Shown: positions 1 through 9,668 of the stretch, one piece after another
How positions within the stretch are numbered: the stretch's first letter is position 1
Layout: each line of letters begins with the position of its first letter
Assembly (NCBI GenBank): GCA_965644295.1
Contig: CBFFRP010000054.1
Location: forward strand, 22,831 to 86,830
Source: Paraphysomonas bandaiensis
Taxonomy: Eukaryota > Chrysophyceae
Reading direction: 5' to 3'
Length of the DNA: 64,000 nucleotides
Program-made: the position numbers and the translations under genes
Notes under the pieces: model-generated
Told to the model about the DNA's origin: nothing
Databases searched by the model: none
What the model saw: only the letters and a program-made list of their open reading frames with translations

Positions 1-3000
1 CTATATGCTGACAGCCGAAGCATGTCTAGACACTGGGTGCAGTGGAAACACCGGTATTGTGCGGTAGAGCGTGGCTTGCTCTCTTTAAGTACATCAGAGA
101 CTCATCGACACCTGGAGGAGTTCTCATTGCGGTTAGTTTTTGTATGAATAATGTACCAATATAATATATGAATGTGTAGGTTTGCGTCTGCAAAGGCTCA
201 TCATTATTCTGAAGCAAGTCATTGTATTGTGGTCAGTTGTCGTCCCGTTGGTTCCCAAGACTCTGTAGAAGTTACTCTTCAACTCAAAACTGACGAGCAT
301 GCTGCTTTGTGGTTACAAGTATGCACTCCATCTTGATGATATAGCGTTTAATTGTTGTACATTTTACCAGGCTATTGATAGTGAGATTAAGAACGCATAC
401 GAGGAACAGAAGCTGCACACGGACCGTGCTCTCCGTGCACTAAGTGGTTTCTTAAAAGAGCGACTTTACCTGAGGGTACGTGACTAAATATGTATTTAGA
501 CCTGACGTTGTGTATGGTAGAGTCGGCAGGATGGAGAACAAATAGAAGCCTTGAGTCCTTCGCAGAGCATTCTAGGAGCTGTTGAAGGAGAGCAGGAGGT
601 GAGGTTCCTTTGAGAATGTGTAGCTCGAATGGAGAATAGTATTGTTTACATTGTTGTATCTCTAGATGATCTTTGACTCTAATTTGGATATGGAGAGTCG
701 GGTATGGAAGGCTTCAGATTTTGAGACTCGCCTGATGGCTGAAGTTGACACTTTACAAGACCGTACCTCTCCAACTCCAGGTCCGCCTTTGGAAGTTGCT
801 GTTGCCGCTGAAGGGTCGTATAGCAACCCACGAGATGAGAATAGTAGCCTAAGTAGTGGAGACCCAGATGATGATGATTTTGTCCTCATTACGAGCACCG
901 GGGATGGGGATTCGCCTGGAGAGCGTCCACCACAAAACCATCCCGGTCTACCCGGTGCTCCACCTTCTCTTGCATCATACTTGGGGTCACTATACCGATC
1001 CCCAGGTAGAGACATAGCAAGTGACTCTATTCCTAGAGAGGAGAGTGATATAGAAGAGTCATTTCCTTTATCTCAATCTAACAACCAGAAACAAGGGCGA
1101 GCACATATTCATAGGTCATTTGTTGGGCACTCTAGTGTTTTGCTAGAGACTGGAAATGGAAATGGGAGTGACAGAAAAAGTAATGGACAGGCCCCTTGTT
1201 GGCAAATCCCCGTACCTCGCCTACGGATTGTTATTATGGCTGTTGGAACTAGGTATGCTTGATAATCTGATCTCTCCATGAATGCTGACAGTGGTATATG
1301 TTAGAGGGGATGTACAACCGTTTGCACTTCTTGGTCAGAAATTGCGGGCTGATGGGCACAGGGTGCGCCTGGCAACCCATGCCTGTTTCAGAGAGTATGT
1401 GACATCATTTGGGGGAGGTGGACTTGAGTTCTATCCGCTTGGTGGAGACCCTGTGAAATTATCAGAGTTTATGGTCAAAACTCATGGCTGTGTCATTCCG
1501 ACGGACTCTGGTATACTGAAGCAGGTATAGTTCCCCTGTATTTCTTTATTTTGTGTGCCTGATTAGTGTGCGCTGAATTGTACGAATTCAACGATCTTAC
1601 TGTTGTAATGTTCAACAGCTTCCTCAGAATATTCTCATGCTGAATGATATTATAAACTCCTGCTGGGGGGCTTGTGTAGATCCTGACCCCCATGGGGCTT
1701 TGCTTGAGGGGCATCGTCCTAGGTGAGCGGAATTTTGGATATTTGCTTTTCGTCTTCTTGACAGTATTTTGCTAGACGTTTCATGGCTGACGCTATTATT
1801 TCTAACCCTGTGACGTATGCTCATATACACTGTGCGGAAGCTCTAGGTGTTCCGTTACACCTCATGTTTCCTCAGGTATTGTTCCTCATGTTCCCTATAA
1901 TGTGATTTATTGACATCAGTGTACAGCCATGGGTCCCGACCAAAGCTTTTCCCCACCCCTTGGCGTGTATGAATTATGGCGGAAGTGGTAGTAAGTGGTC
2001 TACAGAGAATTTTTTGTCCTACCAGGTATCTCTCGGAAGGAATATATTTATCTGCTATTGTTAGAATTGTGGCACAGGTCGTAGAGAGAATGTTGTGGCT
2101 GTCTCTTGAGCCTTTTGTGAACACTTTTCGCAAGAAGCGTCTTGGGTTACCCCCTATACGTCGCGGAGAGCATGGTTGGAATCTGCTCAATACCAACAAG
2201 GTGCCAAGAAAATTATTGTGCCCTGATGTTGACAGCGTTATTGATGTTTTTCCAGGTCCCATTTGTTAAAATGTGGTCCAGACATCTTGTTCCTAAGCCC
2301 AAGGATTGGGGGCCTCACGTGGATGTTGTTGGTTTCTTCTTGGAGCCATTGGAAAAAGCTGACTTGCTGAAAACAGCGGTCAAGCCTGTCCCTGCAAGGC
2401 GTGATCAGTCTTCTTCATCTCTCTCTGTAGCATCTACTATACCATCCTCCGATCCACCCGAACAGCTTTCAGATTTCCTCGCCAATGGACCCCTCCCTGT
2501 TTTCGTAGGATTCGGATCCATGGTTGTAGATGATGCTGAATCCTTAGTACAGGTACAAAGCGTATGCGATTCTAATCCTTTGTTTACGTTGCTGTAGGTG
2601 CTTTTGGAAGGTGCCGCTATTCTTGGAGTCCGAATTATTTTCCAATCTGGATGGACGGAGATATCGCCGGCGAGCTTTACTGACATCGCTCATAAAGTAG
2701 AGAAGAAGTCATTACATAAATTAGTAAATGTATATAAGCATAAAGTAGTTGTTGATAAGCAGTACAAAGATACGTGCTTGTCGTCGGCAGATAGTTCTGA
2801 GTGTTCGAATCGAATATATCAGGAAACGTCACAAAGGCAGGGAATGAAGAGTTCGCCAGCAGAAACTACGAGCTCTCAACCGAGCATGGGGAAATCTGAT
2901 AGTAGTGTTCCGACCAGCCCCCTGTGTTCATCCTACCTCAAGAGACCATGGAGAGCCGAGGATGCACTACTGATTGGTTCCTGTGCGCACGATAAACTTT

Positions 3001-5344
3001 TCCCACATATGGCTGCGGTTATCCACCATGGTGGAGCAGGTACTGCATCTGCGTTTCTGAGTGATGGTATCCTACTTTGCACTCTATGGATTTATGTAAC
3101 GTGCATATTCATACTGCTATTTTATCTTATTTTGTTGATACAGGCACAACTGCTGCTGGACTCAGGGCGGGACGACCCACGATGATATGTCCCTTTTTCG
3201 GTGACCAGCATTTCTGGGGCCATATGATTCACAAAGCTAAAGTAGGGCCTGAACCATGTCCTGTACACAAGGTACTGCTTAATATCGTGCTTAGCAGTCT
3301 AATTTTGTGTAGCTTACACCAGAGGGTGTAGCGAATGGGTTGAGCTATCTGTTGTCAGAGGAGACCGCATGCGCAGCAGTAGAACTGTCGGACAAACTTG
3401 AGTCGGAGGACGGCGTTGGAAACGCTCTCTCGTGTTTCTATCGACACCTTCACGTAGAGAATATGATCTGTGATGTGTCTATTTTCTTAGGCGAGAGCCA
3501 GCTTGCGCACGTTTGGTGCCGAGAGTGTGGATTTAAGATGACTCGTGAGATCTCCGATGTAGTTCACAGTGAACACCAACACCAGACAACCCCATGTACG
3601 TATGTTAACTGGGGCGGATTGCGAGAGCCCACTTCGGCGACCGAGGGTGTGATTCAAGGCCTTGGTGGAGCTACGCATGAGTTAGCTGGAGGCATTACCG
3701 ATGCTCTCATTCAGCCTATGAGTGCACTGTACAATGACGGGTTACGAGGTGCTATGGGGGGCTTCGTCAGCGGGTTACAAGGCCTTATTGTACGACCTAT
3801 AACTGGAGGCTTTGTGCTCTACAACAAGTTTTCTGAGGGAATAAAACACACAATACATAGCCCTCTTGAGTCAAGAGGGGTGTCTCTACCGGACCCGCAT
3901 ACACAGTTCACCCGGCCAGGATCTATGCAGCGCCAGGAAGCCAGTTTGTATGGTGCAGAGAGCCTGCGTGAGATTATTCCGGACAGCTCAATTACTTCGC
4001 CGGACACAGGACTAGCGCATTCAATGGAAGAGAAGACCTTAACTATGACCAATCCAGAGCCCTGTTCATCTATTGATGCTGATGTTCTTGCGCTAGATAA
4101 ACTCATGCATGATGAGATAGACGGTGTACTCGATTCTGTCGACTCTCCTCTTCTTTCACTATCGAGGAGCTCTTCTTTGGCCTCTCCCGATCTTGTAATT
4201 CGAACTGCGCAATCTGTGGAATCCCACAGTGCAATGGCATCACTTTGTCATTCCGGCACTTCGAATGATAGCAGCAGCGGTCGTGATGTGGATGAGGATA
4301 GCAATACACCACGCATCGACTACTCTGCTGCACTCACTGGGGGAGCATTTGGTTCTTCCGAGACTGAAGATGGACTAGAAAATGACAATGAGAGCAATAC
4401 AGGTACTCCATTGAGCTACAGTGCTACCAGCTCGGCCCCCGTCTTTGCTGCATTGGAAGAGGTGAGTGCGATGTAATGCTATGAACGAGTCTCTTACTTA
4501 CTCTGCCTGCAGGACATACACGGCGAGAATGTACCTGCCTATGGGGCAATTAGTGCTCTCATGTCTCGTAGTCTTGGTCCAGGGGAAGAGTTTTGGGGGC
4601 CTTCCAAGGGCAGACCAAGGGATGGAGATACCGTATCTTGTTCCGTAGATAGAATCGCTATGTTCAGTGAGAACGAAGTGGCACTTGATTGCTATCCTCC
4701 ACCTTCCACCAGTCCTGTTCCCAATGAGGAGCCAGTGGTAGATCCCTGCTTTGTTTCTGATGTGCGAAACGCACCACCAACTCCTACATTGTCTCCAAGC
4801 ACCGACAACCACAAGTCAACAAAGAGCCCGCCCGTGTCGCCCACAACTTTAGTCATGGAAAGGCGAAAAGAGATATTGCAGGCATTCGAAAAGGCTAAAA
4901 AGGTGCAGACCGCGCTGTGTGAACTTATGGGGAATGCGTCGCGGTATGTGCATATTGTGTGTTGTTATTTTTTGACCAGATCCTTTTTATATAGATTCGT
5001 AACGTTGGAAGACTTTGCAGATATTATTACGCGTACACTTGGAGATGACAGTACTCCTAGAGACAGTACACATGATATGGCTCAGAGTCTCTTGCAGGTA
5101 AAGTGATTTACGTTCTGTGGATTTCAACGTTTTTGACTGTTGTAACAATAATATGAGTAACACATGAATATCACAGACAATATCTCGCACCAAGGCTTTC
5201 CTCGACTTCGTGGACTTCAGCTTGCTATTCTTATCAATGCAGGTGTAATTAGCCTAATGTTTCTATTTCGTTACTCTAATTGATTATCTTTATCAGCGGG
5301 AGATGCACTGGAAGGACAAACCCTCGCGAGTAGTGAACTTGTAA
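1..5344 (+). CDS. PH-domain sterol 3-beta-glucosyltransferase (GT28/UGT80-ATG26 type), 5' truncated by window edge
   Basis: Transfers glucose from UDP-glucose to membrane sterols; fungal Ugt51/Atg26 is the best-known relative that also carries a PH domain. Predicted exons: 1-131, 180-318, 371-475, 521-598, 666-1252, 1305-1524, 1619-1722, 1776-1875, 1927-2025, 2078-2200, 2256-2552, 2598-3039, 3144-3271, 3313-4461, 4513-4943, 4995-5097, 5177-5242, 5297-5344 (TAA). All phases agree, giving at least 1449 residues, open to the left edge. Residues ~1-90 are a PH domain ([11 protein letters not shown]...ALWLQ). The GT fold starts with [19 protein letters not shown] (~343) and ends with the donor-binding [15 protein letters not shown] and [10 protein letters not shown] (~805-830). 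The tail has a glycine-rich amphipathic stretch (~963-1040, e.g. [19 protein letters not shown]) resembling VPS13/ATG2 C-terminal lipid-binding repeats. It then becomes Ser-rich and probably disordered. The enzyme call is secure; the tail's role is inferred. Confidence 0.9.
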
Positions 5345-6527
5345 TCAAACAGCTGGTGTATTGGTTTCCTCAGTGTACATATAACCAAAACATGGTGATA
5401 GCGTGCTATTGCACGGAGTGTGTATATTGTAGCCATAGCACATATATTAGTTATGCCTCTTCATTAATGTGACGAGTTGAGATGGATGTGCAATGCTCAT
5501 TTGTCTAGTATGTGTATATTTAGCTATCGAATGCACTGGATTAATCTAATCAGTGGTGTATTAAACTTTAATTATAATTTATAATATATATAGATGTTGA
5601 CCATTGTTGTCACTAAGTGGGTACATATCTTCCTGATGGCATTCATAATTCATAGTCATTTTGCGTGTTACTTTGCTCTTGTCCGACACTTTGTAGCGAA
5701 TAAAAGTATCAGTGTTGTAGTTTGTAGTAGAATGGTAACCAATGCAGTGCATTTTGTTTCTGCATGTGGGAAAATAGTGAAGAAGCATGAAGAATATATT
5801 AATCGTGTTGTTGGAATACGTATGTTTCTTTACGATAGTACTGTCGAATACGAAAACAGTAATACGTAGATACGTAGTCAAAGATACTATATAGCTATAA
5901 CTGTGAAACTGAAGAATTGTATCATGACGATTCAAGATACGGAAGTTGAGTAGTGGTTGACATGAACAAAATGAATTATCATGTTGTTGACATGTTTTAC
6001 ATGACAACTCACACAATTGTGTGTGCAATATTATAAAAGAGTGTATCCAGTATCTAGTTTGATTTCAATAAACTTCTCTTAACGGTCTTAATTGTAAAAA
6101 TAACCAATAGCCAATAAATAATCGTATATACATCATGAATAATAATTAAAGTTTATAATATTCAACTATATATTATGGATTAAATGGTGGCTCATAAATA
6201 CTGGGATTTTCCTTCTTGTCAAATAAATAAATATAAATAAACCTCTAACCCTAATCGAATACTAGGAAATCAGAGTTAAGCGCTAGTTACTTACATAGCA
6301 ATGCTAAATGCTAAATTAGATTTGACTCTTAAACGTCTATTGCTAATAGTAAGACATTCACTACTAAGGTAACTCTTGCTTTATACTTCTACAGAAGCGG
6401 TGGTAATGAAAATTGGTGGTATTGTATTATATTATCGCACGGGAATTAACATCATCATGAACGAGAAAAACAAGAACAACAGCACTTTGACACATACACT
6501 AAAGTCACCGGGTTAGATTTTCATAAA
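5345..6527. other. AT-rich intergenic region, convergent 3' ends
   Basis: The region lies between the 3' ends of the sterol glucosyltransferase (+) and the 6528-7427 gene (-). Overlapping ORFs of 91 and 149 codons on opposite strands at 5579-6028 show no recognisable domain and AT-driven composition, so neither is called. It contains one copy of a dispersed repeat (5810-5965). Confidence 0.5.
5810..5965 (+). repeat. Dispersed repeat, copy 1
   Basis: About 155 bp reappears in the same orientation at 41309-41465. Shared blocks include GTTGGAATACGTATG at the left edge, CTATAACTGTGAAACTGAAG in the middle, CATGACGATTCAAGATACGG, and GGTTGACATGA at the right. The two copies differ by small indels. 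No ORF or terminal inverted repeat is evident. It could be a short nonautonomous element or a duplicated 3' flank. Confidence 0.7.
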
Positions 6528-7427
6528 TTAGATTGAAATGGATGCCATAGTGTGCATGTAATTTTCATCCTCCATTGACAGCATCTCGTAGATGTCGTTA
6601 TTCCGAGTGTCTGGCAACTGTACCACTGACGCTTGATCGGCCATGTTACGGTATGCCGTCGTGGCAGCAGTTAAGAGTGGAATACTGGCAGCGTATTTAT
6701 TATATGGCCACACCATTTTCATTCTTTGGAGTGCAGATGATACAGCAACAGCTTCCTGCTTAATAGTGCAGGCAACACACGCTTCTCCTGAATAAACACT
6801 CTTCATACATTGTGGTAAGAACAGCAGAAACTCCTTTGTGTCAGTGGTAGCACATGATACACATGGCCTTGTTTCAGCAAACACTTGTGATGGAAGTGCA
6901 GGAATATCTTGGCCATAACTTGCAAATGTATTCTCAATAATTCTCGGAAAGATCCTCACAATCATTAACAGCCGCTGTGTCTCTGATTTTAACGACATAA
7001 AATCATCTATGGTCCACATTTCATGTAGATTCTCTAAATATTTCCGCTCCTCATCTTCGTTATCAAACTCTACATCATCATCAGCAACATCATCAGCAGG
7101 TGTTGATTCTTCTGATAGTTTAATACAAGCATCTGATGCGGTCTGTTACTAGACGATTACATATACATGTATAGTATAGTAGAAATACAATACCTCATTC
7201 CAATGAGATAATGATATGGCTAATTTAATTACCATACCAGCACATAAACTACCAACAAACATAACTGGCGCATGTATAGTAGACGGAGGTGAGGCTGTTA
7301 TAATAAAACTATCTAATGTGGGACTACGTGAAGAATTGGCAACAGCTCGTGTAAAACATGTTACACCCATACCAACTGCATCATTTATTAAAGGTGTTCT
7401 TGTTAGAAGGAATGTTAAGGTTGCCAT
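6528..7427 (-). CDS. Unknown protein with paired CxxC motifs
   Basis: Two exons, 7194-7427 and 6528-7142, joined in phase 0 (intron 7143-7193, 51 nt), give 282 residues. I do not recognise the family. Residues ~1-78 are a moderately hydrophobic, Ala/Thr-rich segment starting MATLTFLLTRTP. An acidic linker follows (DDVADDDVEFDNEDEE). The C-terminal half has CVSC and, about 30 residues later, CVAC, which could form a metal site, and the end is acidic. The ATG at 7427 is the first in frame. The intron's acidic downstream exon and matching phase support a real gene, but no function can be assigned. Confidence 0.6.
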
Positions 7428-7432
7428 AGTGT

Positions 7433-7454
7433 GTATGTATGTATGTATGTATGG
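7433..7454. repeat. GTAT microsatellite
   Basis: Perfect tetranucleotide tract of GTAT/TATG units just upstream of the minus-strand gene at 6528-7427, so it may lie in that gene's 5' flank. Confidence 0.9.
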
Positions 7455-7690
7455 AGGATGTTAGTCTGTGTATGTATGTAAATATGAGTGTGTTGGATAT
7501 GTCTTGAGGATTGTATGTAGAAGGGAAGTGCTGGATGGGTTTCTGTATGTTTTCTTCGATTATCCAGAGAAAATGCTAGAAAAATATACTGTACACTTCG
7601 TACGTACAGCAGTATGTGCATTGTGATGTGATTAGAAAAATAGAGTTTTTGTATGAAAAAAATAAAAAATATGGGATTTTCAAGACAAAA

Positions 7691-7809
7691 ACGGACAGTA
7701 CCCGGACTTCGCACGTGGTCACCCACCGTACTACTAACCGGGCCAGATGCAACTTAACTTCCGCGAGCGGAACGAGAGCGGGTGCGGTTTGCATTGTATG
7801 ACCGTCCAT
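7691..7809 (-). rRNA. rrn5S: 5S ribosomal RNA
   Basis: Read on the minus strand, this 119-nt segment has the full 5S architecture. The ends GGACGG and CTGTCC form helix I. CATACAATGC matches the conserved region after helix I. GGAAGTTAAGTTGC is the internal box A/loop region, GGTTAGTAGTACGGTGGG the helix IV-V region, and GGTGACCACGTGCGAAGTCC matches the box C region. A T-run (CCGTTTTTG on the minus strand) follows immediately, as expected for RNA polymerase III termination. It is GC-richer than its surroundings. It is a single copy here, not a tandem array. The long minus-strand ORF over it (7576-8001) is spurious. Confidence 0.93.
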
Positions 7810-8132
7810 ATCAGAGAGGCGACTTTTGGTGTATAGTAATGCATGTACTACTCTGTACAGGTCGCATATTGGAAAAAGTCGACAAGCTAAAAAATCTCCC
7901 TTTTTTCGATGTTTGAGATATATTTTGATCATCAAAACACAATATACAGCCAAAAACCAAGGATTTCTTTGCCTGGTTGATATACAGTACCACCCAGTCA
8001 TGGATATTCATATACACGACAAGCCTCATATGATGATTTCAAATATATTTATCTCCACATACACAGATATATACATTCATTCCACTCCATATTAGGCTAC
8101 ATTGACATAATACACAACGATCAGAGGATATA

Positions 8133-8961
8133 ATGGTCAAGTGTAGGAAATGCGGAGGGAGAGCCAAAGGAGACTGTGTAAATACGTACGTAGACTTAGG
8201 GCAGTGGACTCTATCATGTGCTATCATGTTGTGGTCTTATATACACATATCTGTGTATATACGTGTATATATCTGTGTATGTATATATATGTGTGTATAT
8301 ACATACATATAACATGTTACTGCTGATATATATATACATATATGTGCTTATCGTGTATTGTGTAGCATGTGCTTTACGTGCTGTATGAAGTGTAAGAAGA
8401 TATGTTCTCCTCATGCTGAACTCGCTAAAAGAAAGGAAGGTGGGCATATATGTTTCCACTGAATACCTTTTAAATAAATTAACTTTGATTCGATTAGATG
8501 AAGAGCGATATATCGAAGAAGGAATTCAGGCAGCCTGGACCCGTAAACGGCGAACTTTTATTCACGCGGAGGATGGGTTAACTGATGTTGGACACACTGT
8601 TGTTGTGTGGTGCCTACGCGACTTTCTTCGTAATTCTGCGTAAGTGGCATCATTAGTTCTACACCATTAGTTCTGAAGTATAATATTTGTTTTTGAATTC
8701 TCCTACAGTTGGAGCGCCCCTACTTTTGCTCAATTAGACCGAGCCCGGCTATCTAAGAAAATTAGGTTAAAGAGAAGACAACGACGGGTGCTATCTGCTG
8801 AAGAAGAGGAGAAGAAAATACTGGAAAAGGTCCGTAAATCCGTCGCTAATCAACGAGAAAAACGGGAAAAGGCATACACTAGAGTCAGGTCACAGTGGGA
8901 AGAATCGTTTGAGAGTGGCGGAAGCACAGTTTGGCTTGTTGAGGAACAACGAAGTAGTTAG
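8133..8961 (+). CDS. LRP1/SHI-type zinc-finger protein
   Basis: Four exons (8133-8185, 8366-8439, 8498-8639, 8709-8961) join in consistent phase to a ~173-residue protein. The N-terminus reads CRKCGGRAKGDC then, across the first intron, MCFTCCMKCKKICSPH. The spacing C-x2-C-x7-C-x4-C-x2-CC-x6-C-x2-H matches the plant SHI/STY/LRP1 zinc finger (pattern CxxCGNQAKKDCxxxRCRTCC). The rest is highly basic and helical (KKIRLKRRQRR, EEEEKKILEKVRKSVANQRE), probably a coiled coil with nuclear-localisation character. The last residues (GSTVWLVEEQRSS) are not recognised. A role as nucleic-acid binding or regulatory factor is inferred from the plant family. The first intron (180 nt) is unusually long for this window and its edges are the least certain. 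Confidence 0.72.
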
Positions 8962-9668
8962 ACTTGCAATCATTTATTCATTCCACCCAGAATCCGGAAT
9001 AGTATGTTTTAGTGTATTGCGTCCGATATATATAGAATATAATAGTTGCAGATTAGCACCCTTTGCATTATAGTATCTATGCACCTTTGCGTCACTTCTA
9101 GCGCTGGAGAATAGAGTGCAGGTGTAATTTTAGTGTAGTAAATTGGAACGATTATCAATCCCTTCTCAATATTAGAAAAGCAAACAAGAAGCAAATTTTG
9201 GTATTGGTGCTGCACGACAAATACAACTACCATTCTACCAATGGCTCCCGAATATACTATTACGTAGAGAAATCTGTAGGATAATAGAGTATTAGTAGTT
9301 AGTAGTACGCACTGAGAATCCGAAATGCCAATATCACACTTTTAAATGAAATGTTTTGAAGCTATGATTTAGAGTGGCGAAAGATTTTGTAATATGTGGT
9401 TTTCATGTAAAAATTACAATAGTGTAATACCACTTTCATGAAGTCGCAGAACTTTATCTTGCTTAACAAGACACAAGAGCTAACAAGGTTCTAGTGAACT
9501 GGCTGATACAAGATATCAATGTACAATGTAAGATATAAACCTGCTCATTCGTATAGAATTGATCAGGTCAATAATATTCTTCTTCTACATTGATCTGTTT
9601 TAAGTTTTAATCATTTCTAACACTAAATTCAGTTCAAACCACTACGAATAAACCCTATACATTTTAAG
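8962..9668. other. Intergenic region between convergent genes
   Basis: AT-rich, between the zinc-finger gene (+) and the AAA gene (-). A minus-strand ORF at 9009-9233 (74 codons, open further upstream to a possible acceptor near 9290) looks somewhat protein-like, but no partner exon or family could be found. It is left uncalled. Confidence 0.4.

Noticed and set aside
662-1015. 117-codon minus-strand ORF at the left end
   Set aside because: Antisense to exon 5 of the sterol glucosyltransferase, whose frame and phase are secure.
5579-6028. 149-codon minus-strand ORF opposite a 91-codon plus ORF
   Set aside because: Low-complexity, AT-driven composition, no domain, and part lies in a dispersed repeat.
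7576-8001. 141-codon minus-strand ORF
   Set aside because: It runs through the 5S rRNA gene; the apparent coding bias comes from the GC-rich rRNA.
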